Shown piece after piece: positions 23,568-45,888 of a stretch of 64,000 bases of DNA; the first letter of the stretch is position 1, and each line of letters starts with the position of its first letter. Origin of the DNA: Paroedura picta (Eukaryota; Chordata; Lepidosauria; Squamata; Gekkonidae); NCBI RefSeq assembly GCF_049243985.1, contig NC_135369.1, positions 79,425,765 to 79,489,764 on the forward strand, read 5' to 3'. The translations under genes and the position numbers were made by a program. Under the pieces are notes generated by a model. It ran no database searches. It was not told the DNA's origin and worked only from the letters and a program-made list of their open reading frames with translations.

Positions 23568-24660
23568 TAATGTTTGTTTGTTTGTTTGTTTATATACAGC
23601 CCTCCCCGAAAGCTCAGGGCAGTTTACATGGAATAAGAAAACATTACAGGTAACATCATTTCTAGAACAAGGTGAATATAAGAACAATAACATTAACAGA
23701 ATAACAACAACCTTAAGGAATAGTGGAATTACAATGAGCCTCAGCTCAACTCTTACTGAGACCCAGTATGTTGGATAGATTCATAGTGGTTGTAGTGGGT
23801 GGGTGGGTGGGTGGGGCTAGGGGACCAATTGGAAGTGATGGTTTAGATCAACCTTAACCAAATACCTGGCGGAGGAGCTCCCTTTTGCAGGCCCTGCGGA
23901 ACTGTTCAGGTTCCATCAGGGCTGTGATCTCATCTGGGAGCTTGTTCCACCAGGTGGGGGCCCGAATGGAGAAAGCTCTGGCCCTGGTTGAGGTCAAGTG
24001 TCCTTCCTTGAGGCCAGGGATCACAGGAGGTTGGAGGTAGTAGAGCGCAAAGCTCTTTGAGGGGTGTAGGCGGAGAGGCGATCCCTCAGGTATACTGGGC
24101 CCAGACTACGTAAGGCCTTAGAGGTGATAACTAAAACCTTAAGCCTGATCCGGAATTCAATCGGTGCAGCTGCTGGAGGATGGGCTGGATGTGGGACCTC
24201 CAAGTTGTTGCTGTGAGGACCCTGGCAGCTGCATTCTGGACCAACTGCAGTTTCCATATCAAGGATAAGGGCGGGCCAGCATAGAGTGAGTTACAGAAGT
24301 CCAGTCTAGAGGTGACCATTGTGTGGATCACTGTGGGTAGGTGTTCTGAGGCCAAGTAGGGTGCTAGTAGTTTGGCTTGGCAAAGTTGGTAAAATGCCAG
24401 CCGTAGTACTGTCGTGATCTGAGCCTCCATTGAGATGGAGGCATCAAATATAATTCCCAGGTTCCTGGCGGAGTGGGCCACTGTTAGCTGCACTCCATCC
24501 AGATTGGGTAGGCACACTTCCTCGCTTGGACCTTTCCTGCCCAGCCACAGGACCTCTGTCTTTGAAGGGTTGACTCTGCTTGAGCCACCCCGTCACTGCT
24601 TCCAGGCAGCTGGCTAATGTTTCTGGGGGAGAGTCAGGGTGACCAACCATCAGGAGGAAG
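23568..24660 (-). mobile_element. L2 LINE, RT C-terminus and 3' end
   Basis: Minus-strand frame 24517-24131 reads HSARNLGIIFDASISMEAQI, YQLCQAKLLAPYL, HTMVTSRLDFCNSLYAGPP and KLQLVQNAAARVLTATT, the hallmark L2 RT C-terminal block. Downstream is an L2-type 3' UTR ending in (CAAA)n at 23568-23593. A (GGGT)n run lies at 23797-23816. The 5' part is missing. Bases 24661-25270 hold nothing I recognise. Confidence 0.9.
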
Positions 24661-25277
24661 AGCTGGGTTTAGCTTCTAGGAAAATAAAACTCCCTAACAT
24701 ACTTAGTCCAATAATCTTTCAACATTGGATATTCTTATGACAATGCAGCTCCTCCCTTAGTCCATTGTGGAAATTGTATATGCTGAAGTATATCATGCTT
24801 GCACTTTCATCCGAAACATATTGATATTGGCACATAAAAGCCATTTGAATCTCATGGTCCTGTGGGAGGCTGTAGTGTTCCAACTTTGTTGTCAGAGAAA
24901 CTTTAATAAGCAAAGTAAATGGTGCACTTTTCATTTGCATTATTTATTTTGACAGTTTTGTATAATTTTGCTAAATCATAGGAAATAGCAAGGAACCTAG
25001 CTGATACCTTCCCTTTCACCAGTTATTATTTTGGTCTCTACTGGGAGGCAATCATCACCATTATTAAACATTATAAAGTTGAACTTGTGTGCAGCCCACT
25101 CCCTACCTGATTGTCCCTCTCTTCAGGTATGCTGCCGATAGAGAGAGCACTCTGCCAATGAGGGTCAATCAGTTCAAACTGCACTCTGCCAATGAGGGCC
25201 AATAAGGTCAAATTACATAGAGAAAACCAGGAAAAGCCTCTTCCCTGGGAATGTTTACTCATGGGTGAGGGCCAATC

Positions 25278-25497
25278 AGATTCTGTGCTCCCCCACATGT
25301 AGCCAGCTGGGTGACCTTAGGCTTGCCACAGCACTGATAAAACTGTTCTGACCGAGCAGTGATATCACGGCTCTCTCAGCCTCACCCACCTCACAGGGTG
25401 TCTGTTGTGGGGAGAGAAAGGGAAGGTGACTGTAAGCCGCTTTCAGCTTCCTTTGGGTACAGAAAAGCGGCATGTACGAACCAACCCTTCTTCTTGA
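25278..25497 (+). mobile_element. tRNA-derived SINE, 5'-truncated
   Basis: Begins at GATTCTGTGCTCCCCCACATG and runs through CAGCTGGGTGACC, GTGTCTGTTGTGGGGAGAG, GTAAGCCGCTTTCAGC to AACCAACCCTTCTTCTT. The tRNA-like head is absent. Bases 25500-26283 hold no recognised feature apart from a G run at 25690. Confidence 0.88.
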
Positions 25498-26283
25498 GTA
25501 AGTCATGGCCCTCAACCAGGATAGTTTAGCCTCAGAGGGAGCTCTCATCCAGTAAAGGCTAATAAAGATTCAGCTCTTAACTGACTTCCTGCCAGTTTCA
25601 GAGGTTTGATGGGCAGAACAGGAGCTGGCCTCCGAGCATGCTCTTCTGTCAGTAATCTACCTTGGCCTCCTGGCCTCATTCAATTTGGAGGACCATTGGG
25701 GGGGGGGGGAGTCACTCCCTGGCCTAGCCTCTCTCACTGAAATTCATGAATTGTTTTAGAATAGTAATAGTAATGAGTTACAACTTAAAAAGTATTAAGA
25801 CAATGGCTGGAAAAGTCCAGTCCTTCTACAAACCTACTTCTACAACAGAATTAAAAACACTGCATATTTAATTTAAAACTTTTATCCCATCTTATCTCCT
25901 TAGACTTAAGGCTGCATCATTATCTTGCATTTTAACAACACAATTACAGTGATAAAACTCCTCATCACTGTTTTGAAGGAAGATAAACATTGAGTTTAGG
26001 GACATGAGTTTTTTTAACATTGTCTTTCTTATGGCTAGTTGTTTTTGCACAGCTGTGAACAGAAATATGTTTATGTGGAGGAAAATTTAATCTCAAAACT
26101 CTGGAGATGGGGAATGCTGTAGTACAGACTTCCATTTTCCAGTAATTTTGTTACCATTTGTACATTTTTTGTTTGTAATGACAGCAACATTATAATGTCT
26201 CTTTTATTACTATGCTGTTTTGATTTATGAGAATGATACACTTAAATGGTTCATTTTCTTGTATGCTGCAGCTAACACCTGGC

Positions 26284-26506
26284 ATGTGAGAGCCAGTGTG
26301 GTGGAGTAGTAGTATTGGAGAGATCTAGGTTTGAATCCCCATTCCTGTCATAGAAACTTCTGGATAGCTTTTGGCCAGTCACACTCTCTAGACCTAAGCC
26401 ACCTCCCAAGGTGGCTTGTGAGGACAAAACGGGAAAGAGGAGACTGATGTAAACCATTTTGTTTCCCCACTGGGGAGAAAAGCAGGCTATGGGTGAATTA
26501 GATAAA
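26284..26506 (+). mobile_element. tRNA-derived SINE, older subfamily
   Basis: GAGAGCCAGTGTGGTGGAGTAG head, B-box-like GGTTTGAATCCCC, and a body ending near GTGAATTAGATAAATAAG. It lies about 100 bases upstream of the HNRNPU CpG island. Confidence 0.65.
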
Positions 26507-26579
26507 TAAGTGCGCGAGGTACTGTAATGGAGACTCCAGCTGTCTCTGTAGCCGATTATGCCCACTCACAGGCCCCCAG

Positions 26580-26878
26580 AGGGAAGCCCTCCGGCGTTCA
26601 GCCGGCACCCACGGCCCGCCGCAGTTTACGGTAGCGCTGCGCAAGAGTGGTATTTACGGTAGCGGGGGAACGGCGCGGCTACATGAGGAGCGCGGCGGGG
26701 GCGGGAGGAGCACAGCGCTGCGTGCTCGACCCCGCGAGGCGCGCTCACCGTCCCTGCCTCGCGAGCCTCGGTGAAAGGATTTGGCGCCAGGCGGGTCCCT
26801 CTCTGCAGCTGCCGCAGCCGCGCGATCCAGCCACCTCCGCCCAGACCGCCGCATCGAGTCGCCGCCGCCGCCGCCGCC
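26580..26878 (+). promoter_or_regulatory. HNRNPU: HNRNPU CpG-island promoter and 5' UTR
   Basis: GC- and CpG-dense block directly upstream of the HNRNPU start codon, extending through exon 1 into intron 1. There is no TATA box. It holds a direct repeat TTTACGGTAGCG at 26625-26636 and 26653-26664. A (GCC)n run precedes the ATG. The frame stays open upstream to 26771, but conservation starts at the ATG at 26879 ([13 protein letters not shown]). Confidence 0.85.
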
Positions 26879-36326
<9,448 letters not shown>

Positions 36327-37346
36327 ATTCCCAAATAAAATGAACTGATCCATATTTCTCAAAAACCTTCACAAGAAGTCGACTGTTTTCTTTAGTAGGC
36401 TAACTTTTTAAACATTCCACAAGAGGAAGTGCCTGCAGGTTCCTTTTTTAGAAGCTTTGTGGGTTTGATTTTTTTTTGTACATTTTTAATTGCAGTTTTA
36501 AAGTGATTCTTAAGAGAACCTCAGCATTGTGCACGATAAGAGAATGTGTCAGTATTTCAGGGTTCTACATTTTATCTGTAAAATGTGATATTTTTTTTTA
36601 CCACAACAAAAGTAAAATGTTGCTTTGTATCTGGTGTCCTCTTATTAAAGGTTTTTTTTTCCTTTTCTCCCTCCTCCCCAATTTCTAAGAAACAGTCGTG
36701 AGTCATCAGAACAGAAAAGTGAGCAACCAGGCTTGTTGTGGCCCTATGATGATTGATATGTAAATAATGCTCATTACACTCCATCTTCCACTCCATCCTC
36801 CCTATGCAGTTTCTAGGTATGGAAGAGGGCAGAAAAATCAGAAACCTTGTTTTGGCAATAAACTGGAGTGTTTAGGTTTTTTTAATCATTTGGGAAAAGG
36901 TTTGGGTAGAGGCAAAGAAAACCTAAGTCTAAATAGTGAAGGTGGAGTGTGTGTAAAACCTGGTTGCATTTGTCTGTGAGACTCAACTTGTGAAGGTACA
37001 CCATCAATTTTTTTTCCATTTGTTCTGCATTTTGATTCTGAAAGCTGGCTTTGCCCATTTCTTATTAAACAAACTTGTTGTAAATCCAGTTGTCTAATGG
37101 GATCTATATGAAGTTAGCTGTGTGTCTGTAACCTTTTCCCCACAAAATACTGTGTATTTAGTGTGCTTGTAGTAGTAAACTCCACCATTTTGTAAACAAA
37201 TGAAATTGTGATTCACCCATTTTATATCTAATTTTTAATCATGTTAGTTCTCAAATGGGTGTGTCTCCTTAGCCTGCTGATTACTATTTCTTTTAAGATA
37301 GTAGGTGGAGAAATTAACTCTAGACGTTTGTTTGCAATAAAATAAA
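36327..37346 (+). promoter_or_regulatory. HNRNPU: HNRNPU 3' UTR with three polyadenylation signals
   Basis: AATAAA occurs at 36334 (8 bases after the stop), 36857 and 37336 (overlapping a second at 37341). The last is followed by a T/G-rich stretch (TTTACTCTTGTTTTGGG), a good downstream element, so it is the likely main end. The 3' UTR contains many T runs. Confidence 0.7.
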
Positions 37347-38459
37347 ATCATTTTACTCTTGTTTTGGGATTCTCACCAGATTGGTCTAAAATCCCTTTAA
37401 TACCAGAATACACAACTCTAATGAGGAATGTACACATAGCATGCGTTGCCTTCACAATCAAAAAGGATTTTTTTTTTTGCTTCTGTGCTGGAAGCAACTT
37501 TGCCTGAACTGTAAATCTCTTTTCTCCCCCCCCCCCTCCCCGTGGGTATCTAGGACTCTAATGATCTGGAGGGAATTTCAGGAAAACATGGAATTAGACC
37601 TATGAATCTTCATGGCTTATTCTCTCAAAGTCTTGTGAAGTTGATGGGTGTTCTTCATATAATGTGCCCTGGGGTCTCAAACTGATAAGTGATTTGTGTT
37701 ACTGCAGCAAAGTAAAATTTAAAGTTACAGCTATGCATATGAAGCTTCAGTGATGTGCATTTGTCTGGTATTTGCATTTGTTGGCAGCGGCATGTTAAAT
37801 GGGTATTATATTTTATGGGGCATAAGCGATTTAGCTTGGGCTGAGTAGGGAAATGATCTTGGGATTGTATAGAAACTCTTGGTGGAAGTGTTGGCCCAGC
37901 ATGTGATGCCAAAGGTAATGGTTGGTATTAGTGTGGCCTCATTTGGAATATTTGGCTGAGGTTTTTATTTTTCTTTGCAGTACAAACTATTGCAAAGCTT
38001 GAAAAAGTGCAGAAGAGAACTGCAATTGCTAGTAAAGAGATGAAAGGAATGGGGGGCATGTTTAGCTTTTTCCCAGCTAAATGGGGATATAACCTTCATT
38101 TAATTATATATGGAACAGAATTTGGGTGTGTCCAATAAAGTTCATGGGAAAATGGCAAAAGCCACTTGTACCGGTGCAAGCAGGATAGACGTTTCTTCTC
38201 TCTTGCTACAGTAAATGGAAAATCACCCCCACCCCCAATACACACACACACCAATAATAGAAGGCCACAGCCTGTGCTCTGTTGGCCCTTTGGTGGCTGT
38301 GAAGCGAGATGATAAACTAGAGGGATTACTGTTCTGATATAGCAGGACTCCTATTCCTATTCTTGCATCTCCAGTGTTTGGATTATGTTAATTAGCTGTA
38401 GTATTTAGTGAATATTGAATGATCGTGGGTGACAGTCCTAATTAATTGGGAGTGCAATT

Positions 38460-38580
38460 GTTTCATTTACACTCTTGACTTTATCCCAACAACTGAGGTA
38501 CATTAGGCTGAATGTGTAACTGGCCTAAGATCACCCAGGAAGGGTTGGGAATTAATCTGTCTCTTCTGGTCTTAATCTAT
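38460..38580 (+). repeat. MIR-like SINE fragment
   Basis: The order 'tttatcccaacaac tgaggtacattaggctgaat...ctaagatcacccaggaa' follows the central part of MIR-like SINEs. The interval 37350-41500 between the two genes otherwise holds only a C run (39378-39395), the scrap at 40265 and AT-rich sequence. Confidence 0.55.
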
Positions 38581-40264
38581 CACTAATCGCTTTTGAAGGA
38601 TTGAGCATTAAAGTTGTTCCCAAGGAACATAGTCCCTTGTTTTGTGTTATCCCCAATTTTATTGTACATCCAATGCCTGGGGATAAAATTTTCAAATCTT
38701 CCACGTGAGAACTATTAAGGTAGAATTATGCAGAATCCTCTGGTGCTTGTCAGATGTAACGTGATCATCTTTTGGTTCACCTTGTTTTTTGACCCAAAGG
38801 CTGAATTGTCAGATTTAAATATGCAGATGGCTACTAGCAACGGTGTCTGTATGCATGTCTTTAACATTAGTCTGAGTTCTCACAAGCATCAGCTGGTTTA
38901 CATTCAATTCTTAAGGAAAAAGGAAACCCGCTAGTATATAGTACAATTCCTCAAATTCCCCAAAAGTACAAGGAAAAGAGTAGATAAATGCTATTACAGA
39001 AAAGTAGCTGCTCCTTGCAGGACTACCTGTATTTGATATGTAGATTTGCCCTTGGTTCCACATGCATGGTGGACGAAGATACCTATGTGAGATAGTACTT
39101 ACAAGGAAACCTTGTTCTCACAATGCATCAAGACTTTTATCACCTGCTTTACAACATAAGGAAGGTGGTATCCTGATCCCTGAAAGGTTTGCTGGAAATT
39201 TTGAGACCTGTAGCAAAAGTAATTTATTCCCCCTTCCTGTAGTTATTCCTCATCTATGGGTAGGGATTTGGGGTACCAATCAGCTCAGGAAGTTCAATGG
39301 TGATGAGGAATGTGGGAGGTAGGAAAACACTACTATGGGGTTCTGTAGGTATTATGGAGCAACTTGCTTATGATTCCGCCCCCCCCCCCCCCCCCGCGCC
39401 ACTGTTTTGTGGCAGCTGTGCAGCTTGGCTGGGTAAGATCTTATGTCATGACATTGCAAGTATTTAGTGCATAGAGCTTTGCATTGCCCTTAAAATGATT
39501 TCAGTGGCTGGAAAATCTAATTGAGAGTAAATTACAAAGTTGAAGACAATTTGCAAATGATCTTCAGTAACCCTCCCCATGGATAAATTGAAACCTTCAG
39601 TTGTGAATAGCATACCTTGGATTGCTAAATTGAAAAACAGGAACATAGTATATTTGCTCTTGTCAGGTAAAGATTAAAGCAAACAACACAGGTAGTCTTC
39701 CCATTGTTAGTCATAATTAAATTTTGGGTGAACAAGACATTCTCATCTAAAGTCTAATGTCCTAATGCCTGCCAGACTAAATTTCAAAATGTTTTTTCAA
39801 ATTTCATGTTTTTTGGGGAGCAAAAGTTGCTGTGTCTAACGTGCATGAATACAAAGTTTGGGGGAATGCCACATTGGAGGCAAAAGATGGCCTGCTATTC
39901 CCATTTTATCAAGCCCATATATTATCGTTGGAGCTCATGTGTCTCACGTTTTGAGAGGCATGCTAGAGCCACTACTGAATTCTCAGCTGCTTGGCTTTCA
40001 TGTACATCAACGTACTCTCAGTGGAGGAATCTTATCCAGGACTGAAACTGCAGTAAGTTTGTATCATCAAGGAATAAAGCAAGCCTTCCAGCATCTAACT
40101 TACAAAACCTATTTTCGAATACCCTGTTCTACCCACCTAATGCTCAAGTTGGTTTCAGAGCCAAATGGCAGCAACTGTAATTAACAATGTGTATGCATAC
40201 AAACTGTTAGATCAAATCCCATGTCAAATACATTACTGCACACATTTGTGTTGTTACGCTCTTA

Positions 40265-40345
40265 ATATATGATAAAACAAAAAAGAGTCTTGTGGTAATT
40301 TAAATGTGGACAGATAAGCTTTTGTGGACTACAGCCTGGTATGCT
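40265..40345 (+). repeat. dispersed repeat scrap
   Basis: 'gagtcttgtggtaatttaaa...gataagcttttgtggactacagcc' shares the layout of the interspersed repeat at 58735-60115. Short and diverged. Confidence 0.4.
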
Positions 40346-40609
40346 AATATCAATGCAACAACTGAAATTGGAAATTTTTAATATATATTTTGCTATCTAC
40401 AAGTTAACAGTTTGTTAATATGGGGTTTCTGGTCTGGTGGAAGGCAGCAATGGTATGGTAGTGTCATCCTGCCAATGTGTCCCTCTTACCTATAACTTGA
40501 ACAAGAATTTGGATAGGCAGCAGATATGTATTGGTTTAGACTATTTGAGTACAGTAGCAAAAATATGGTTTTGAAAAGGAAATAAAGCCTAGCTACTGAT
40601 TCAAATACT

Positions 40610-41502
40610 TTTATTAGTTTGTACTTAATTGCATGGAAATTTTTCTGCATGCTGCTTTCCACATAGTATTTTATTAAAAGGCCCTTAATGTACAAAACAT
40701 ACAATGCACATCATAAATTACTATTATCAGATACCAGTCAATAACTAGAATGTTTCATGGATTTTTTGGGGGGAGGGGATTGCTTACAACCATTTCCAGT
40801 ATTACAACTCTTTCTGCAGTAACAGTAACACTTAAAAAAAATTGAGCCACTTTGAAACTGAGGCTAAGGCTAAATATGAAGAGTGCACATTTCCTATTCA
40901 TGTGATTAAAATACCATATTTGAATTGTGGCCATAGAAGGGTCAGGGTATTCATTTCCTGAAAATAGTAATAGTGCAGCAACAAATTCACCTTACAACAC
41001 CAAGTGTCTTAATAACACAGTATTATCAATGGGAAAATACATGATCAATCTGAAGAGATTGATCTCTTGAACTGGGAAACAACAGTTGACTATTTTAGTG
41101 AAATGCCTTTCATTTCCTAACACATTTAGATAGGCATTTAATAAATGATATATACAAGTGTTCCAATTACTGATTTTAGGGAGTATTCAGAGTTCATTAG
41201 ATCTTGCCCACAAGTTTTACATTTTCAAAGTCTAATCTATATCTGTATATAAGTTGCTGAATAAGCTTTCCAAACTAACACCAAACTGTTCTGAGGACAT
41301 TTTCAGCATTCTCTTTGGTATGTACTGTTAACTGGATCTCATTCCCATTTCTCCCCGTAGCAACGTAAGTATATTTAATGTCCTTTCACAGGCTTTTCAA
41401 TCCGACCCAATCCTAGCAGCAACCAAGTTCTGTGACTTCTCAGATTAGTTTTCATTCCTTGTTTACAGATGTTACCCAACAAATTGTTGCACTATGATTT
41501 TG
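40610..41502 (-). promoter_or_regulatory. COX20: COX20 3' UTR and polyadenylation signals
   Basis: On the minus strand AATAAA occurs at 40675-40670 and 40615-40610, about 830-890 bases after the COX20 stop. These are the likely ends of the transcript, which converges on HNRNPU across a gap of about 3.3 kb. Confidence 0.5.
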
Positions 41503-41641
41503 TCAATGACTTCTGTCAGTGCTTGTTTTTTTTGCCACTGGATCAAACTGTGTGCCTTCAAACAATATCTTGTTTCTTATTGCTCCTTGAATCATTCGCT
41601 GCTGGATCCTTAGTTTTGCATAACTATATCGGCAGTAGAAC
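41503..41641 (-). CDS. COX20: COX20 coding exon 4
   Basis: Residues 72-117, completing the Trp codon across the junction (TG|G). Acceptor CATTTTAG. The WFYCRYSYAK motif and ILFEGTQFDP match human WFHCRYNYAK and ILYEGTHLDP. Confidence 0.96.
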
Positions 41642-44600
41642 CTAAAATGGAAAAAAGGTGCATGATTCCTTTGCAAATGCTTAGTGGGACAGTACTTAGC
41701 TGAGGAAGCTACTAGTCTAAAAGCAATATGACCTCAAGCTCGATAACATTTTTCATGAACCAATAGAGTAGTCTGAGGACTAAAGGCACATATGTATTCT
41801 TGTTTTCAATTTGGGCTACTCCTGCTACCAGTGAAAAGTCAAGCCTCCTTTCCTGCAGTTTCTGGCTAGCACAAATGTATGTTGCCAATATGTGAAGATG
41901 GTTCTTCCTCCACTCTCTCATGGTCTCCCCATTATTTTAAAAATGAGAATAAAGATGCTTGTATAATAAAATGCTAAAGTTGCCTTTTAGAAATAGAGGG
42001 TGGGGGGAAATAGGCAAAAAGAATTTTGCTAGTAGTAGTAAGGACATTTAGTTTAAATCCACACACCAATGACTATACTGCACCACCATGAGAATTTAAA
42101 GGACACTGTTGGACAGCAGGATAGAGCTATAGGAGTTGAACATTTCCTAATCCTGCCCTGAAATGCTGTAGGAGAATAATACTGCTGAGTGTCATAGAGT
42201 TCTTCTACATGTGGCTGTCATGGGGATGTATTGTGCCCGAATACTGTAACTTGCAGCATTGGTCTATCAATTCCAGAGAAACCATACACACCAGTATCCT
42301 AATGTCGTCAGGATAAAGCCTCCTACTCCAACATGACATGATCGTCTCACTCTACCTGAGGGGAAAAATTATTCACATAGCTTAAATATAAATTTTAAAC
42401 CCAGCAGATAGATTATAACAGGAAAACAAAGCATATAACCGAAGTACATTCTTTGAAAGTTTTTAATGAATTAATTTGCAATGTGAAAGCCACTTTAGGT
42501 AATCTTGAAGATATTTATAGCATGGCTATAAGAAACATGAGATCAAATTATAGCACAGAAAAAGCTTAGCAAAAAAATAGTTTGCTAATTGATTCCCCCC
42601 CCCCCGATATAAAAAGCAAACATTCTAAGGTAAAATGTAGACTCTATAATTTACCTTCATTGTTATGAGACTTCTGGATTTAGCTGATTGACATGAACTA
42701 CTGACTCAACTGCTAAACTATTATGGAATGTTTATATATATATTAACATCTTAATTGCTCAAAAGGTTAATTTTCCAGGGTTGGATGCTAGGCCTCTTTT
42801 GCCCCACACTACACTCAATGCTGTTTCCAAGAGTCAACGAAATCACAGGAGCTGCACTTTTGGAAGTCCTGCAAGCAGCAGTGGCAACAGAGACTGTTCC
42901 ATTCCACAGTTAAAGCTTCTGATCAGCCTCTTAATATAAAAGGTCCAGGGATCAGAAAGAGCTATATGCCTTTGCAAGGAAGGGGCTGAGAAGAGAAGGA
43001 AATGGGAAAAGTGAATGGACAACTATTCTATTGTTTATTGCAGTAGTATGAGGGTGGCAAATGTGAAAGCATTAGTATTCATGAACACGTATGTGAGCAA
43101 ATGAAGGGGGGTGGAGTGGAAAAAAATGTATGCCCCCACACCTTTGTACAAGCTTTCACTTTCACTTACTTGTTGCTAAGAAGTGTCCTACGCCCAGAGT
43201 TAAACTACCCAGTGATCCATACAGCAGTGATTCCCGAGCACAGGGGACAGTTCCAACATCAAGTATTCCCAGCAGCATAAAAGACTAAAAAAGTAAAATA
43301 CATCAGATCAGAACATCCTCACAGAATAATGCAGTTGTTACCTAGAAGACTGACCAAAGCAACAAAATATCTACCTACTCAACAAACGTGCCAGTTTCAA
43401 TACAGAAAGGATTCTTGTATCTTTCTTTAATGGCTTTGTAGCAGATACAGTTTTTCTATTATTTTGCTCCTTTGGGAAAAGCTGTCCTGCTAAAACTCTC
43501 CCCTCTCCATGACTTGCAGGGAAATCAGTTCCAATTCTTTTTTTCATCAGCACAGCTTGCTGTTCTACCATTCAATGTGCCCTTTTAGCTATGCACCACT
43601 GAAGGCTTATTAATGCACAAATAGTACAACAGATCAGTTCCACCTGTGGGACTCCAAGAGGCTGTGAGTGTGGGGACCCAAAAAATGCTGCACCTCTACA
43701 TTGGGAAAAAGATGAGAAAGTAAGCCATTCTTGGTTTTCCAAGCTGTGGTTACACTGCTTTGGGACAGAAGCCACTATGGATGCAGCACTACTGCTTCTG
43801 TGCAGTTGTTCTATATCTACTACAATACTTATCCAGCCATACATTTAAAAATAAAAAGATAACAAGTAAGGACCTATGAGAAGAATTGTGTGAGTGTGTG
43901 GAGAGGGAATCCCATCGTCCACCCCTAAACACTTGCCAGACAGCTTGCTGCTCTCTCCTGCCCTCATTTCACCAAGACTGTGGCTGTGGAGAACAGATGG
44001 GAGTGGTATAGGCATCCCTTCCTGCTTGCTTCCCTTGCCACCTCCTGTGCTGCCACTCAGCATTTGTGGGACTGGAAGTTCACCTGGCTGGTCTACACAC
44101 TGAGGCTGGCTCACTACTAGTCAAGAAGAAGGAGGCTCCTGAGAGAGGCGTTTGTGCTTTTTGCTCCCACTTTAAGATTTCAGGCTTCCTCCCTGCAAAT
44201 TGGGAGAAAAATCTACGTGGCCTTGAGCTACAAATTAGGCCACAATGAAATCTGCCACATTATCAGGCTGCCCTCTCCAGCTTTAGCCCCCCCCCCCCTT
44301 TACATTTTTTTGCAGTTACACATTTTTCAGCCCTAAGCTCCCGTTTTTGTTTTTGTTTTTACATAGATGGTACCGTGTTCCAATTTGTATAATCGTGACT
44401 GCAAAGACAATGGCGACTCCCTGATAATTATCCCCAAGTGTAAGAGTGGGATGTGTATGTGGAATCAGGGCAGGTTTGTGTCAAGCTCAGCTTATGTGTG
44501 GCGACGACCAATGTAAAGAGGAGAAATGGTCTGCGATAACAGCCATGAGAGCTGAACGCAACCTCCACGTTCAGGGGCAGTATTCTTCTGCATAACAGCC

Positions 44601-44812
44601 ACTATGGCGGAGAGGGACAGGCAGCAGGGACCAAATAAGTATTCGACTCTCTGGCATAGCCTAGCCCCACCTTCCTCTGACCCTCAAGGCACGCCAGGCG
44701 ATCTTATGCTTTCTAGACGGCAACCAAAAAGGCGTCTCATTAGACGAAGATGCAGCCATCGCCTCTAGCCCATTACCTTCTTCGAGGCGTCGGGTTCCCC
44801 CTCGCCCGCCAT
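41503..44812 (-). CDS. COX20: COX20, cytochrome c oxidase assembly factor, 4 coding exons
   Basis: Mitochondrial inner-membrane chaperone that binds newly made COX2 and hands it on for copper insertion by SCO1/SCO2. Joined minus-strand exons: 44812-44777, 43284-43170, 42355-42292, 41641-41503; 354 nt, 117 residues (human 118). All introns are GT-AG with agreeing phases. The protein runs MAGEGEPDASKK, SFMLLGILDVGTVPCARESL, LYGSLGSLTLGVGHFLAT, then RVRRSCHVGVGGFILTTLGY and FYCRYSYAKLRIQQR, ending KILFEGTQFDPVAKK and TDRSH. Two membrane segments are visible, about 32-49 and 59-73, as in the family. Tail-to-tail with HNRNPU, as in human. Confidence 0.96.
42292..42355 (-). CDS. COX20: COX20 coding exon 3 (second membrane segment)
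   Basis: Encodes RVRRSCHVGVGGFILTTLGY between split Ser and Trp codons. Acceptor CCCTCAG, donor TG|GTGTGT. Confidence 0.96.
43170..43284 (-). CDS. COX20: COX20 coding exon 2 (first membrane segment)
   Basis: Encodes residues 13-50, SFMLLGILDVGTVPCARESL and LYGSLGSLTLGVGHFLAT plus one base. Acceptor TTTTAG, donor A|GTAAGT. Confidence 0.96.
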
Positions 44813-45290
44813 AACAGCCGAGCTCCAAGCACCGACGCGCAAGCAAAAACCACAGAGCTGAACCCTGAGGCGCAGACAGGCCCCGCGCTGCAGACAGCCG
44901 CTCTATCCAGTCGCCTTCCCCATATATCTTTCTTCCATCGCTGTGGCTCCTCCCTTATCTCTATGGTATCCTGAGAGCGGGCGCCATTTTAGGTCTGGAG
45001 AGGAGATTTCGAGAAGGAATCCTTTGTTCACTGAGATGGGTCACGGAGCGGTGGCGCGCCCCAGTCGCGCGCACAGATTCCTCAGCTGCTGAGCCAGCCC
45101 CACCCCTCGGCTCCTCGCGCGCCGCCGCTTTCCTGCTCCCTCCAGGCCTGTCATGTCAAGAGTGTCCGTCGCGCGGAGGAAGGGTGTTGTGGGAAGCGCC
45201 TGCGATGTGCGGTGGCGGGTGACTGAAGCGTGTTACTGTTACTTGAGGCTGCAGTCTCAGCAAGCCAAGGCGCCCCCCCACCCCCATGAT
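44560..45290 (-). promoter_or_regulatory. COX20: COX20 CpG-island promoter
   Basis: CpG-dense stretch covering COX20 exon 1 and the region upstream. AAAATGGCGC on the minus strand at 44990-44981 is a YY1-type motif common in promoters of mitochondrial genes (inference). No TATA box is apparent. Bases 45300-45885 beyond hold nothing I recognise. Confidence 0.75.
44777..44812 (-). CDS. COX20: COX20 coding exon 1 (36 bases)
   Basis: Encodes MAGEGEPDASKK and ends AAG|GTAATG in phase 0, which fits exon 2. It lies inside the CpG island. A longer overlapping minus-strand frame (from 44846, MLARRCLEL) has no homology and lacks a donor in the right phase, so this short exon is preferred. Human exon 1 is MAAPPEPGEPEERK. 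Confidence 0.9.
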
Positions 45291-45888
45291 CACAAATCGT
45301 CGTGCGAGAGCCCCCTATAATTATCTTCTTGAATAAAATTTAAGAGCCACAAAAGGCGTGCTTTTCCCATTTTTGCTAGACTCTGTTAAGTGCTGTTAAG
45401 TCGATTCCAATTTTAGGCGACCCTGCAAACTGCAGCCATTCTCAGGTCCTGCAAACAGAAGGACGTATTTTCCTTTATTGAATCAATCCTTTTTGTTGTT
45501 GTTAGGGCTTCCTTTTTTTACTGCTGACTTTTCCAAGCCTTATTGGCTTTTCGTAATATGACTCAAGTACAGTAGCTTCAGTTTGGTCACTTTAGCTTCT
45601 CGGGAGTGGTCAGGCTTGATTTGATCTAGAACCCAAATATCTTAAAACCATATTTCAAATGAATCTATTTCCTGTCAGCTGTCTAGTAAGTTAAAAATTA
45701 ACTGTATAAATGCAGCAGAATTCAGATATTACTCGTAAATGAATGTGTCCCTTGAACAGAAGCATAGCACAGTATTTTCAATTATTTGCAAAAGTTGGTA
45801 ACAGAAATTTAGTAACACACATCCAGATTAACACACTTAATCTTGACCTTGTTCCTGAGCCCAATTCAGAGACAAAGTCAAACAAATG

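Noticed and set aside
44605-44700. Plus-strand ATGGCGGAG in the COX20 CpG island as a divergent gene start
   Set aside because: The frame stays open only briefly and has no recognisable homology or matching donor/exon pair.
44661-44846. 61-codon minus-strand frame as COX20 exon 1
   Set aside because: It lacks a donor in phase 0. The nearby MAGEGEPDASKK exon has the right phase and a good donor.
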